Assembly (NCBI RefSeq): GCF_019145435.1
Contig: NZ_JAHSTS010000001.1
Location: 1,006,001 to 1,070,000 of the forward strand
Source: Pseudomonas ekonensis
GTDB lineage: Bacteria > Pseudomonadota > Gammaproteobacteria > Pseudomonadales > Pseudomonadaceae
DNA: 64,000 nt
Direction of reading: 5' to 3'
The position numbers and the translations under genes are program-made. The notes beneath the pieces were generated by a model. It saw only the letters and a list, made by a program, of their open reading frames with translations, was not told where the DNA came from and ran no database searches. The stretch's first letter is position 1, and every line of letters begins with the position of its first letter. This document shows positions 26,876 through 36,517 of the stretch, piece after piece.

Positions 26876-29193
26876 GCCGTCTACCGAGCGATTTCGCCCT
26901 GAGCAATCTCAGTCGCCGGGGCTTTCTCAAAGGCGTCGGCGCGACCGGCGCCCTGGTGCTGGCGGCGAGCTGGGGCTGGCAGGACGCCCTGGCCGAGGAC
27001 AAACCCAAGCAGTTCGGCGCCGACGGCATGCCCAACGGCTGGGTGGACGATCCGAAGGTCTACGTCAGCATTGCCGCCGACGGCACGGTGACCGTGGTGT
27101 GCAACCGTTCGGAAATGGGCCAGGGCGTGCGCACCAGCCTGAGCCTGGTGGTCGCCGATGAGCTGGAGGCCGACTGGGCCCACGTGAAGGTGCAGCAGGC
27201 GCCGGGCGATGAAGTGCGTTTCGGCAACCAGGACACCGACGGTTCGCGCAGCATGCGCCACTGGTACGAGCCGATGCGCCGTTGCGGCGCCGCCGCCCGC
27301 ACGATGCTCGAACAGGCGGCCGCCACCCAGTGGAAGGTGCCCGTGAGCGAATGCCATGCGCAGCTGCACAAGGTCATTCACCAACCGTCCGGGCGCGAGC
27401 TGGGCTACGGCGAGCTCGCTGCCGCCGCCAGCGCGTTGGCGGTGCCGGCCCGTGACAGCCTGCGGCTCAAGCAGCCGTCGGAGTTCCGCTACATCGGCAA
27501 GGAGGGCACCAAAGCCATCGACGGCGCCGACATCGTCAACGGCCGCGCCGTGTACGGGGCCGACGTGCATTTCGACGGCATGCTGTTCGCCGTCATCGCC
27601 CGGCCGGCGGTGTATGGCGGCACCGTCCGCGCGGTGGACGACAGCGCCGCGCTGAAGGTGCCGGGGGTGCTCAAGGTCATCTGGATCGAAGGCCGTCCGT
27701 TGCCTTCGGAGTTCCAGCCGCTGGGTGGCGTCGCCGTGGTGGCCAGCAACACCTGGGCGGCGCTCAAGGGCCGCGAAGCCCTGAAGATCGAGTGGGACGA
27801 CGGGCCCAATGCCAGCTACGACTCGGTGGCCTACCGCAAGACGCTGGAAGCCGCTTCGCTGAAGCCGGGCAAGGTGGTGCGCAACACCGGCGACGTCGAC
27901 AAGGCCATCGCCGGAGCGGCCGGCACCCTGGAAGCCTCCTATTACCTGCCGCACCTGGCGCAGGCGCCGATGGAGCCGATGGTCGCCGTCGCCCGCTACA
28001 AGGACGGCACCTGCCAAGCCTGGGCGCCGAGCCAGGCGCCCCAGGTCACCCGCGAGCGGATCGCCGAGCGTCTGGGGCTGCCGTTCGACAACGTCACCTT
28101 CAACGTCACCCTGCTCGGCGGCGGCTTTGGCCGCAAATCCAAGCCGGACTTCGTGATCGAAGCCGCGATCCTGGCCAAGGAATTCCCCGGCAAAGCGGTG
28201 CGGGTGCAGTGGACGCGGGAAGACGACATCCATCATTCGTATTTCCACACCGTCTCTGCCGAGTACCTCAAGGCCGGCGTGGGCAAGGACGGCTTGCCGT
28301 CCGCCTGGCTGCACCGCACGGTGGCGCCGAGCATCAGCGCATTGTTCGCGCCGGGCATGAACCACGAGGCGGCATTCGAGCTGGGCATGGGCTTCACCAA
28401 CATGGCGTACGCGATCCCCAACGTACGCCTGGAGAACCCTGAAGCCGCCGTGCACACCCGGGTGGGCTGGTATCGCTCGGTGTCCAACATTCCCCATGGC
28501 TTCGCGATCCAGAGCTTCGTCGATGAACTGGCGCACAGGGCCGCTGAGGATCCGCTCCAGTACCAGGTCAGGCTGCTCGGCCCGGACCGGCAGATCGACC
28601 CGCGCACCCTGAGCGAAGAGTGGAACTACGGCGAATCCCCGGAGCGCTATCCGATCGACACCGGGCGCATGCGCACGGTGCTGGAAACCGCAGCCAAGGC
28701 CGCCGGCTGGGGCCGCAAGCTGCCCAAAGGGCGCGGGCTGGGGCTGGCGGTGCATTACAGCTTCGTCACCTACGTGGCGGCGGTGATCGAGGTGGAGGTC
28801 AAGGACGACGGCACGCTGATCGTGCACAAGGCCGACATCGCCGTGGACTGCGGACCGCAGATCAACCCCGAGCGGATCCGCTCGCAGTTCGAAGGGGCCT
28901 GTGTGATGGGGCTGGGCAATGCCGTGTGGGGCGAAATCAGCTTCAAGGACGGCAAGGTGCAGCAGGACAACTTCCATATGTATGAAGTGGCGCGCATGTC
29001 CCTGGCGCCGAAGGAGGTGGCGGTGCACCTGGTCACGCCGCCGGGCGAGGTGCCGCTGGGCGGCGTCGGCGAACCGGGCGTGCCGCCGATTGCGCCGGCG
29101 CTGTGCAACGCGATCTTCGCCGCCACCGGCCGGCGGATCCGCAGCCTGCCGGTGCGCTACCAGCTGCAGGGCTGGCAAAAGGCGCAGGCGTGA
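26872..29193 (+). CDS. molybdopterin-binding subunit, isoquinoline 1-oxidoreductase/aldehyde oxidase type
   Basis: A 773-aa catalytic subunit of the xanthine oxidase superfamily, IorB-like. The N-terminus has a twin-arginine signal (LSRRGFLKG then a hydrophobic stretch), so the folded Mo enzyme is sent to the periplasm. Cofactor motifs include GGGFGRKS and a late GVGEPGVPPIAP, whose Glu is the expected catalytic base. No cytochrome c subunit gene is adjacent, so the electron acceptor is unclear. The substrate is probably an aldehyde or N-heterocycle, not decidable from sequence. Confidence 0.94.
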   Translation: MSRLPSDFALSNLSRRGFLKGVGATGALVLAASWGWQDALAEDKPKQFGADGMPNGWVDDPKVYVSIAADGTVTVVCNRSEMGQGVRTSLSLVVADELEADWAHVKVQQAPGDEVRFGNQDTDGSRSMRHWYEPMRRCGAAARTMLEQAAATQWKVPVSECHAQLHKVIHQPSGRELGYGELAAAASALAVPARDSLRLKQPSEFRYIGKEGTKAIDGADIVNGRAVYGADVHFDGMLFAVIARPAVYGGTVRAVDDSAALKVPGVLKVIWIEGRPLPSEFQPLGGVAVVASNTWAALKGREALKIEWDDGPNASYDSVAYRKTLEAASLKPGKVVRNTGDVDKAIAGAAGTLEASYYLPHLAQAPMEPMVAVARYKDGTCQAWAPSQAPQVTRERIAERLGLPFDNVTFNVTLLGGGFGRKSKPDFVIEAAILAKEFPGKAVRVQWTREDDIHHSYFHTVSAEYLKAGVGKDGLPSAWLHRTVAPSISALFAPGMNHEAAFELGMGFTNMAYAIPNVRLENPEAAVHTRVGWYRSVSNIPHGFAIQSFVDELAHRAAEDPLQYQVRLLGPDRQIDPRTLSEEWNYGESPERYPIDTGRMRTVLETAAKAAGWGRKLPKGRGLGLAVHYSFVTYVAAVIEVEVKDDGTLIVHKADIAVDCGPQINPERIRSQFEGACVMGLGNAVWGEISFKDGKVQQDNFHMYEVARMSLAPKEVAVHLVTPPGEVPLGGVGEPGVPPIAPALCNAIFAATGRRIRSLPVRYQLQGWQKAQA

Positions 29194-30173
29194 TGGACAG
29201 CGTCGATCTCAACGTCCTGCGCAGCGTGCTCCAGTGGCGCCGCGCCGGGCAACGGGTGGTGCTGTTCAGCGTGGTGCAGACCTGGGGCACCGCGCCCCGG
29301 GCGCCCGGCGCGATGCTGGCGCTGCGTGAGGATGGCGTGGTGATCGGCTCGGTGTCCGGCGGTTGCGTCGAGGACGATCTGATCGCCCGTCTGCACGACG
29401 GCCGGATCCCTGCCGGCGGGCCGCCGGTGCAGTTGATCACCTATGGCGTGACCCAGGAGGAGGCGGCCCGCTTCGGCCTGCCTTGCGGCGGCACCTTGCG
29501 CCTGACCGAGGAGCGGGTCGGTGATCCGGCCTGGGTCGCCGAATTGATCGCCCGTTGCGATAACCATGAAATCGTTGCCCGGACACTGAATGTCGAGACG
29601 GGTGAGGTGACGTTGCAGGCGGCCGGCAAGCACGACTCGCTGGCCTTCGACGGCCGGATCCTGCGCGCGATCTATGGCCCGCGCTGGCGGCTGTTGCTGA
29701 TCGGCGCCGGGCAACTGTCGCGTTATGTGGCCGAGATGGCGCGGCTGCTGGATTTCGAAGTGCTGGTCTGCGATCCGCGCACGGAGTTCGTGCAGGATTG
29801 GGAAGAGTTGCACGGGCGGTTCATCCCCGGCATGCCGGATGACGCCGTGCTGAGCATCCAGGCCGATGAACGCACGGCGATTGTGGCCTTGACCCACGAC
29901 CCGCGCCTCGACGACATGGCGTTGCTCACGGCGCTCGACTCCAGGGCGTTTTACGTCGGCGCCCTCGGCTCGCGGGTCAACAGCCGCAAACGGCGCGACA
30001 ACCTGGCTGAGCTAGGCTTGTCGGAACAGGCCATCGCCCGCTTGCACGGTCCGATCGGCCTGCCCATCGGCAGCCATTCCCCGGCGGAGATCGCCTTGTC
30101 GTTGCTGGCGGAAATCGTGGCTCTGAAAAACGGCGCCGGGCAGAAACAGAAAGAGGCAATGGAGAGCGTATGA
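29193..30173 (+). CDS. XdhC family molybdenum cofactor insertion protein
   Basis: A 326-aa protein with an N-terminal XdhC/CoxI domain (VQTWGTAPRAPGAMLAL; SGGCVEDDL) and a Rossmann-like C-terminal domain (LLIGAGQLSRYVAEMA; YVGALGSRVNSRKRRDNL; GPIGLPIGSHSPAEIALS). XdhC proteins bind and sulphurate Mo cofactor before it enters xanthine-oxidase-type enzymes. The start shares its A with the stop codon of the Mo subunit, which strongly links it to that enzyme. Confidence 0.93.
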   Translation: MDSVDLNVLRSVLQWRRAGQRVVLFSVVQTWGTAPRAPGAMLALREDGVVIGSVSGGCVEDDLIARLHDGRIPAGGPPVQLITYGVTQEEAARFGLPCGGTLRLTEERVGDPAWVAELIARCDNHEIVARTLNVETGEVTLQAAGKHDSLAFDGRILRAIYGPRWRLLLIGAGQLSRYVAEMARLLDFEVLVCDPRTEFVQDWEELHGRFIPGMPDDAVLSIQADERTAIVALTHDPRLDDMALLTALDSRAFYVGALGSRVNSRKRRDNLAELGLSEQAIARLHGPIGLPIGSHSPAEIALSLLAEIVALKNGAGQKQKEAMESV

Positions 30174-30766
30174 GTCGATCCATCGGCGTGATTGTGCTCG
30201 CGGCAGGCGAGGGCAGACGGTTTCGCGAAGTGGCAGGGGCCGACAAGGACAAGCTGCTGGCCGATTGCACCGGGCGTGACGGCGCGGTGCGTTCGGTGAT
30301 CGAGCAGGCGCTGGTGAATCTGCCGGCGGAACTCGACAGGCGCGTGCTGGTGACCACTGAAGCGCGCCCGCAAGCCATGCGCATGGCCCAGGCCTATGGC
30401 TGTGACATCGTTTCGATCGAGTCCACCGGGATGGGCGACAGCATTGCGGCAGGGGTTGCGGCATGTCCTGATCTGGACGGTTGGCTGATTGTGCTGGGCG
30501 ACATGCCGTTCATCCTGCCGTCGAGCATCGAGCGGGTGGTGGCTGCCATCGCTGACGATGGCGTCAGTGTGCCGGTGTTCAACGGCGAGTACGGGCATCC
30601 GGTCGGATTTGGCCGCGTGTTCGGGCCGAAGTTGCAGGCGTTGTCCGGCGATCGGGGCGCCAGGCCGTTGTTTGTCCAAGGGCGGGTGGTGGAGGTGGCG
30701 GTGGATGATCCCGGGGTGTTGTGGGACATCGATGTGCCCCAGGCGTTGCTTTTCACGCCATCCTGA
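30170..30766 (+). CDS. MobA/MocA-like nucleotidyltransferase
   Basis: A 198-aa NTP transferase. VLAAGEGRRFREVAGADKDKLL is the nucleotide-binding loop (slightly longer than the usual LAAGxxxRMG..K), and LGDMPFI is the metal-binding motif. MocA-type enzymes cytidylylate Mo cofactor to form MCD for this enzyme class. It overlaps xdhC by 4 bp and closes the Mo operon. Confidence 0.88.
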   Translation: MSRSIGVIVLAAGEGRRFREVAGADKDKLLADCTGRDGAVRSVIEQALVNLPAELDRRVLVTTEARPQAMRMAQAYGCDIVSIESTGMGDSIAAGVAACPDLDGWLIVLGDMPFILPSSIERVVAAIADDGVSVPVFNGEYGHPVGFGRVFGPKLQALSGDRGARPLFVQGRVVEVAVDDPGVLWDIDVPQALLFTPS

Positions 30767-30770
30767 CGTG

Positions 30771-30868
30771 CCCCTGCAGGAGCGAGCCTGCTCGCGATAG
30801 CACTGGATCAGTGACGCCAATGCCGACTGATGCACCCCTATCACGAGCCGGCTCGCTCCTACAGGGGG
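30771..30868. repeat. inverted pair of REP sequences (REPIN)
   Basis: Two about 30-bp units, 30771-30800 and the reverse complement at 30839-30868, share the core CAGGAGCGAGCC-GCTCG with four mismatches. Each can form a hairpin. The arrangement is typical of Pseudomonas REPINs mobilised by a RAYT transposase encoded elsewhere. Confidence 0.85.
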
Positions 30869-30890
30869 ATTCGCAGTTCGCGCAGGCAAT

Positions 30891-30926
30891 AAAAAGCCCC
30901 GCCTGGATCACCAGGCGGGGCTTTTT
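30891..30926. terminator. bidirectional intrinsic terminator
   Basis: A perfect 16-bp stem (30891-30906 with 30911-30926) with an ATCA loop and A/T tracts on both sides. It serves the Mo operon and the convergent rne gene. Confidence 0.95.
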
Positions 30927-30940
30927 AACGGCTGTCGGAA

Positions 30941-33900
30941 TCAGACGAGCGGTTTGCTCTCGTGTTCTTTTTCCTCGGACCGTTCGTGTTGCTCGACCGC
31001 TTCCTGTACGGAGCGCGGCGCTTCGTCGATCACGGACTCAACCGGCGCAGCGGCTTCTTCGGCGACCGGGGCAGGGGCTGCCTCGACCACGGTTTCGGCG
31101 ACCGGCTCTACGGCGGCAACGGTTGCGGCAGCGGCGGCTGCTGCAGCTGCTTCGGCTTCACGCTTGCGGCGACGCACTTCACGTGGATCGTTCGGTGCGC
31201 GGCCGCTCGGGCTCAGGGCGCTGGCCGGAGCCGCTTCTACCGCAGGTGCGGGTGCTTCGGCAACGACTGGCGCCTCTTCAACCGCTGGAGCCGGCTCGAC
31301 AGCCACTTCCTCTACCTTGGCTTCTTCAACCGGCGCTGCTTCAACGGCAGGCGCAGGCGCTTCGGCCTCGGCAGGTTCGGCAGCAGGCTCGGCGGCCCAG
31401 TTGAATGCGGTCTGCTCTTCGCGGACTTCACGCACGGTTTCGGTCACGGTCTCAGCGACGGTTTCGACGACCGACTCTTCGACAACGACCGGCGCCTCGA
31501 CGACAGCGGCTGGTTCGGCGACCGCTTCAGCCTGAGGCTGTTCTTCGCGGGCCGGAGCCACTTCGACTTCCGGTGCGGCAATCACTTCTACCGGCGAGGT
31601 CGCTTCGACGACCGGCGCTTCCACTGGCGCAGCGTCCTGAACGGCGGCGGTGGCGCGCTCAGCCTGCTCGTTGGCCTCGGCTTCGGCCGGTGCGCTGATC
31701 ACGGTGCCGGCGACGGCAGCGGTGACCGCCAGGCCGGCGGCCAGGTCGGCAGCGGCTGGGGTCGGTACGTTTTCGCCGGATTCGGACTCTTCCGAACCTT
31801 CGATCACGTTGCCGTTGGCATCACGCTGACGCTCGCGACGGTTGCTGCGACGGCGCTGGCCACGGGAACGACGGCGTGGGCGGTCGCCTTCGGCGCTTTC
31901 CGAACCGTCTTCCGGCAGTTGCTCTTCGCCGACGACCGGTTGTGCGTTCAGTTCCTCTTCCGCCACGGCGGCAGCGGCCTGCTCGGCACGCGGTTGACGC
32001 TCTTCGCGCGGAGGACGCGGTGCACGCTCTTCGCGTGGCTGGCGCGCCGGACGCTCTTCAGCGGTGGCGGCGGCCGGTGCGGCATCCAGAGGCTCGCGCA
32101 GTTCGCGTACGCGCTCTTCGCGTTCGCCGCGTGGCTTGCGGTCTTCGCGCGGTGCACGTGGGGCACGTTCTTCACGCGGGGCACGCGGTGCGCGCTCTTC
32201 GCGGGCGGCCGGCGCATCGTCACGGGATTCGCGAGGCTCACGCAGTTCACGTGGCTCACGGGCTTCGCGTGGCTGACGCTCTTCACGAGGCTCGCGCGGT
32301 GCGCGTTCTTCACGTGGAGCGCGCTCTTCGCGCGGCTTGCGGTCTTCGTCGCGGCGACCGTTACGGTTGCGGCTCTGTTGACGGCCGTTGCGGCGTTCTT
32401 CGTTGCGGGCAGGGCGTTCGGTGGCCGGTTTTTCGACCGCGACCGGAGCGGCAGGCTCTTCCTTGCTGGCGAACAGGCTGACCAGGGACTTCACCAGGCC
32501 CTTGAACAGGCTTGGCTCAGGCGCAGCGACAGGGGCCGGGGCCACAGGAGCCGGGGCGGCGGCTTCGGTCGGAACCGGAGCGTTGGCGCGGGCCGGAGCG
32601 GTCTTGACGGCCGCTTCCTGGCGCACCAGGGTGCGGGTCGCAGCGGTCGGCTGGGCTTCTTCGGCTTCAGCGGCCGCAGCGGCGATTTCGTAGCTGGACT
32701 GGCTGTTCGCCGCTTCCGGGTTGTCGTCGCGCAGGCGCTGAACTTCGAAATGCGGGGTTTCGAGGTGGTCGTTCGGCAGGATGACGATGCGGGCGCGGGT
32801 GCGCAGTTCGATCTTGGTGATCGAGTTGCGTTTTTCGTTGAGCAGGAACGCCGCCACCGGGATCGGCACCTGGGCGCGGACTTCGGCGGTGCGGTCTTTC
32901 AGGGCTTCTTCTTCGATCAGGCGCAGGATCGCCAGGGACAGCGACTCGACGTCACGGATGATGCCGGTGCCGCTGCAGCGCGGGCAGACGATGCCGCTGC
33001 TTTCGCCCAGGGACGGACGCAGGCGCTGACGGGACATCTCCAGCAGGCCGAAGCGCGAGATGCGGCCGATCTGCACGCGGGCGCGGTCGGCTTCCAGGCA
33101 TTCGCGGACTTTCTCTTCCACGGCGCGCTGGTTCTTGGCCGGGGTCATGTCGATGAAGTCGATGACGATCAGGCCGCCGATGTCGCGCAGGCGCAGCTGA
33201 CGGGCGATCTCTTCGGCGGCTTCGAGGTTGGTCTGCAGGGCGGTCTCTTCGATGTCGCTGCCTTTGGTGGCGCGCGCCGAGTTGATGTCGATGGACACCA
33301 GGGCTTCGGTCGGATCGATGACGATGGAGCCGCCGGACGGCAGTTCGACGACGCGCTGGAAAGCGGTTTCGATCTGGCTTTCGATCTGGAAGCGGTTGAA
33401 CAGCGGCACGCTGTCTTCGTACAGCTTGATCTTGCTGGCGTACTGCGGCATCACCTGACGGATGAAGGTCAGGGCTTCGTCCTGGGCTTCGACGCTGTCG
33501 ATCAGCACTTCGCCGATGTCCTGGCGCAGGTAGTCGCGGATGGCGCGGATGATGACGTTGCTTTCCTGGTAGATCAGGAACGGCGCGGAACGGTCCAGCG
33601 AGGCTTCCTTGATGGCGGTCCACAGCTGCAGCAGGTAGTCGAGGTCCCACTGCATCTCTTCGCTGCTGCGGCCGAGGCCGGCGGTGCGCACGATCAGGCC
33701 CATGTCGGCCGGGGCCACCAGGCCGTTCAGCGCTTCGCGCAGCTCGTTGCGCTCTTCGCCTTCGATGCGGCGGGAGATGCCGCCCGCGCGCGGGTTGTTC
33801 GGCATCAGGACGAGGTAACGGCCGGCCAGGCTGATGAAGGTGGTCAGGGCGGCGCCCTTGTTGCCACGCTCTTCTTTCTCGACCTGGACGATGACTTCCT

Positions 33901-34186
33901 GGCCTTCGCTCAGGACGTCCTTGATGTTGACGCGGCCTTCGGGGGCTTTCTTGAAGTATTCGCGGGAAATTTCTTTGAGGGGCAGGAAGCCGTGGCGCTC
34001 GGAGCCGAAATCGACGAAGGCGGCCTCCAGGCTTGGCTCGATGCGAGTGATGCGGCCCTTGTAGATGTTGGCCTTCTTCTGCTCGCGGGCACCGGACTCG
34101 ATGTCCAGGTCGTAGAGGCGCTGGCCGTCTACCAGGGCAACACGCAACTCTTCGGGTTGAGTTGCGTTAATCAGCATTCTTTTCAT
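30941..34186 (-). CDS. rne: ribonuclease E
   Basis: A 1081-aa endoribonuclease, the core of the RNA degradosome. The catalytic half (about residues 1-520) has an S1 domain ([24 protein letters not shown]), the DNase I-like centre ([19 protein letters not shown]) and the zinc-link CPRCSGTG. The C-terminal half is disordered: an Arg/Glu/Pro-rich region of repeated REERAPR-type units (about 600-730), then a long Ala/Val/Glu/Pro-rich tail. ATG 34186 begins [10 protein letters not shown], as in other RNase E proteins. The transcript starts about 635 nt upstream, suggesting leader autoregulation. Confidence 0.96.
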   Translation of the reverse strand: MKRMLINATQPEELRVALVDGQRLYDLDIESGAREQKKANIYKGRITRIEPSLEAAFVDFGSERHGFLPLKEISREYFKKAPEGRVNIKDVLSEGQEVIVQVEKEERGNKGAALTTFISLAGRYLVLMPNNPRAGGISRRIEGEERNELREALNGLVAPADMGLIVRTAGLGRSSEEMQWDLDYLLQLWTAIKEASLDRSAPFLIYQESNVIIRAIRDYLRQDIGEVLIDSVEAQDEALTFIRQVMPQYASKIKLYEDSVPLFNRFQIESQIETAFQRVVELPSGGSIVIDPTEALVSIDINSARATKGSDIEETALQTNLEAAEEIARQLRLRDIGGLIVIDFIDMTPAKNQRAVEEKVRECLEADRARVQIGRISRFGLLEMSRQRLRPSLGESSGIVCPRCSGTGIIRDVESLSLAILRLIEEEALKDRTAEVRAQVPIPVAAFLLNEKRNSITKIELRTRARIVILPNDHLETPHFEVQRLRDDNPEAANSQSSYEIAAAAAEAEEAQPTAATRTLVRQEAAVKTAPARANAPVPTEAAAPAPVAPAPVAAPEPSLFKGLVKSLVSLFASKEEPAAPVAVEKPATERPARNEERRNGRQQSRNRNGRRDEDRKPREERAPREERAPREPREERQPREAREPRELREPRESRDDAPAAREERAPRAPREERAPRAPREDRKPRGEREERVRELREPLDAAPAAATAEERPARQPREERAPRPPREERQPRAEQAAAAVAEEELNAQPVVGEEQLPEDGSESAEGDRPRRRSRGQRRRSNRRERQRDANGNVIEGSEESESGENVPTPAAADLAAGLAVTAAVAGTVISAPAEAEANEQAERATAAVQDAAPVEAPVVEATSPVEVIAAPEVEVAPAREEQPQAEAVAEPAAVVEAPVVVEESVVETVAETVTETVREVREEQTAFNWAAEPAAEPAEAEAPAPAVEAAPVEEAKVEEVAVEPAPAVEEAPVVAEAPAPAVEAAPASALSPSGRAPNDPREVRRRKREAEAAAAAAAAATVAAVEPVAETVVEAAPAPVAEEAAAPVESVIDEAPRSVQEAVEQHERSEEKEHESKPLV

Positions 34187-34827
34187 GTAGTACCGTCGGT
34201 TTCCGGGCTGCCGGAAACGGCGTTCGGCACACACGACTTCTCACGGTCGGTGTCAGGTGCGTCGGGAGTGGCTGGCCATTCCCGTGTCCAGCGATGTCCG
34301 GCCTGTGGCGCGGGTATCGCGACGTACGCGTCCTGCTTGCTGTGGCTACTTAAGCACTCAGTCAGGAGGAGGAATCAACCGGCGGCTGCGGACGGGATAA
34401 AGCGTCTTGATAAAGCCTGTCGCTACGCAGTCCAGCGGTTGTGCATCTCCACCCTACACGTATCCCTGATAATTCGGGTGCTGCCGCGCGCAGAATCCGC
34501 AGCGGGTTGGCATTTACCGTGAGCTCCGGTTTGGGGAGGTCACGCATCATGGCTTTTCAGGCGATGTTTCCGACGCCTTCGCTCGGGGTCATCCGCAGAC
34601 GACTGCACTTTGTGAACTGGCCATGAATATGGCGCGCCTGGCGAGTGGAAACTCTGCCTGGCGGCGTGAATCAGGCCTCATGTCACCTGCGCTCGTTGCA
34701 TCTGCAAACTCCACCGTTACGTAGCGAAAGCCCCGTAGGACGGCCTTGCGTCCTGGTGAATTGCGTTGGTCAGGGCCGGTCTTTGACCGTGGTTCCGCTG
34801 TCCAGGCCGCTTTTGGCGGCGTTCGCG
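34187..34827 (-). ncRNA. long 5' untranslated leader of rne
   Basis: About 635 nt separate the predicted start point (near 34821) from the rne start codon, with no convincing gene on either strand. In enterobacteria a long rne leader folds into hairpins that RNase E itself cleaves to control its level. The length here agrees with such control, but the structure was not computed. The boundary is inferred from the promoter. Confidence 0.5.
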
Positions 34828-34856
34828 ACTATAGCAGCAATGATTAAGTGCTTCAA
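34828..34856 (-). promoter_or_regulatory. sigma70 promoter of rne
   Basis: On the minus strand: TTGAAG (34856-34851), exact 17-bp spacer, TATAGT (34833-34828). It is the best promoter match in the rne-rluC interval. Its -35 box overlaps the upstream region of the rluC promoter. Confidence 0.75.
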
Positions 34857-34868
34857 TTCCATAAAAAT

Positions 34869-34877
34869 TGTTATCAT
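34869..34877 (+). promoter_or_regulatory. extended -10 promoter of rluC
   Basis: TG-T-TATCAT forms a good extended -10 element. Its expected start point (34884-34885) coincides with the rluC ATG at 34885, and no Shine-Dalgarno is seen, implying a leaderless transcript. Confidence 0.55.
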
Positions 34878-34884
34878 CCGCGCC

Positions 34885-35844
34885 ATGACGACTACGACCC
34901 CTCCGACTTCCGGCGTTCAAATGCTTGAGGTCTCGCCGGAATATGCCGGCCAACGAATCGACAATTTCCTTCTCGCCCGCCTCAAGGGCGTGCCCAAGAC
35001 ATTGATTTACCGCATTTTGCGCAAGGGCGAAGTGCGCGTGAACAAGGGGCGGATCAAACCTGAGTACAAGCTGCAGGCCGGTGATGTGGTGCGCGTTCCG
35101 CCGGTTCGCGTGCCTGAGCGCGACGAGCCCGTGCCGGTCGCCCAGGGCCTGCTGCAACGCCTGGAAGAGTCGATCGTCTACGAAGACAAGGCCCTGATCG
35201 TGATCAACAAGCCTGCCGGCATTGCGGTCCACGGCGGCAGCGGGCTGAACTTCGGCGTGATCGAGGCCTTTCGTCAGTTGCGTCCGGATGCCAAGGAGCT
35301 GGAGCTGGTGCACCGCCTCGACCGCGACACCTCCGGCCTGCTGATGATCGCCAAGAAACGCAGCATGCTGCGCCATCTGCACGAGCAACTGCGCGGCGAC
35401 GGCGTCGACAAGCGGTATATGGCGCTGGTGCGCGGCCATTGGGCCACGTCGATCAAGCAGGTGCGTGCGCCGTTGCTCAAGAGCAACCTGCGTTCCGGTG
35501 AGCGCATGGTCGAGGTCAACGACGAGGGCAAGGAGGCGTTGACCGTGTTCAAGGTGCTGCGCCGCTTCGGCGAGTTCGCCACCATGGTCGAGGCCAAGCC
35601 GGTGACCGGGCGTACCCACCAGATCCGCGTGCACACCCTGCATGCCGGGCATTGCATCGCCGGCGACAGCAAGTACGGCGATGACGATTTCACCAAGGAA
35701 ATCCGCGAGCTGGGCGGCAAGCGTCTGTTTCTGCATGCGTACATGCTGACGGTGCCGCTGCCAGACGGCGGTGAACTGAAATTGCAGGCCCCGGTGGACG
35801 ACATGTGGGCCAAGACCGTGGAGCGACTCAGTGCGGCACCCTGA
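34885..35844 (+). CDS. rluC: 23S rRNA pseudouridine synthase RluC
   Basis: A 319-aa enzyme. The N-terminal S4 RNA-binding domain (about residues 18-80: [32 protein letters not shown]) precedes the RluA-type catalytic domain with [11 protein letters not shown] (catalytic Asp), GRTHQIRVH and the conserved C-terminal block. It modifies U955/U2504/U2580 of 23S rRNA in E. coli. The N-terminus aligns well with E. coli RluC, supporting ATG 34885. It overlaps the HAD phosphatase gene by 14 bp. Confidence 0.96.
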   Translation: MTTTTPPTSGVQMLEVSPEYAGQRIDNFLLARLKGVPKTLIYRILRKGEVRVNKGRIKPEYKLQAGDVVRVPPVRVPERDEPVPVAQGLLQRLEESIVYEDKALIVINKPAGIAVHGGSGLNFGVIEAFRQLRPDAKELELVHRLDRDTSGLLMIAKKRSMLRHLHEQLRGDGVDKRYMALVRGHWATSIKQVRAPLLKSNLRSGERMVEVNDEGKEALTVFKVLRRFGEFATMVEAKPVTGRTHQIRVHTLHAGHCIAGDSKYGDDDFTKEIRELGGKRLFLHAYMLTVPLPDGGELKLQAPVDDMWAKTVERLSAAP

Positions 35845-36493
35845 CTATGAGCTGCTGATCTTCGATTGGGACGGCACGCTGGCCGATTCCATCGGTCGGA
35901 TCGTCGAGGCGATGCACGTCGCCTCCGAGCGTTCCGGCTTTGAACTGCGCGATGATTCTGCCGTCAAGGGCATCATCGGGCTGGGGTTGCCCGAGGCGAT
36001 CCGCACCCTGTACCCGGAGATCGGCGATGACGAACTGATCGCGTTCCGCGGGCACTACGCCGATCACTACATCGCTGCCGAAGCCGTGCCTTCGCCGCTG
36101 TTCGAAGGCGTGGCCGAATCGCTGGAGTCGTTCCGCGCCGACGGTTACCGCCTGGCGGTGGCGACCGGCAAGGCCCGGCGCGGCCTGGATCGGGTGTTGA
36201 GGGCGCATGGCTGGGAAGATTATTTCGATATCACCCGCGCCGCCGACGAGACCGCGAGCAAGCCGCACCCGCTGATGTTGGAGCAGATCCTCGCCCATTG
36301 CGGCGTGGAGCCTGCGCAGGCGCTGATGGTCGGGGACTCTTCCTTCGATCTGCAGATGGCGCGCAACGCCGGCATGGGCTCGGTGGCGGTCAGTTACGGC
36401 GCTCAGCCGGTCGAGGCGTTGCAGGTGTTCGAGCCGCGCCTGACGATCGATCGCTTTTCCCAATTGCATGCCTGGCTGGGGCAGCAGGCCTAA
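35831..36493 (+). CDS. HAD-IA family phosphatase
   Basis: A 220-aa phosphatase of the phosphoglycolate phosphatase-like group. Motif I is [10 protein letters not shown] (nucleophile Asp), motif II VATGK, the lysine is in ASKPHPLM, and motif III is [12 protein letters not shown]. It starts at GTG 35831 inside the end of rluC. The conserved order rluC-HAD-sppA suggests one transcript. Natural substrate unknown. Confidence 0.92.
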   Translation: MRHPDYELLIFDWDGTLADSIGRIVEAMHVASERSGFELRDDSAVKGIIGLGLPEAIRTLYPEIGDDELIAFRGHYADHYIAAEAVPSPLFEGVAESLESFRADGYRLAVATGKARRGLDRVLRAHGWEDYFDITRAADETASKPHPLMLEQILAHCGVEPAQALMVGDSSFDLQMARNAGMGSVAVSYGAQPVEALQVFEPRLTIDRFSQLHAWLGQQA

Positions 36494-36517
36494 TACGTTT
36501 TCGCTGGGGTGGATGGC

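Noticed and set aside
30771..30868. CRISPR-like or attachment-site repeats
   Set aside because: Only two inverted copies, with the typical Pseudomonas REP core. No direct-repeat array, integrase or duplicated tRNA end is present.
30962..34522. A 1186-codon open frame on the strand opposite rne
   Set aside because: It is a shadow of the GC-rich, repetitive rne gene: low-complexity Gly/Arg/Phe composition, no recognisable domain and no ribosome site.
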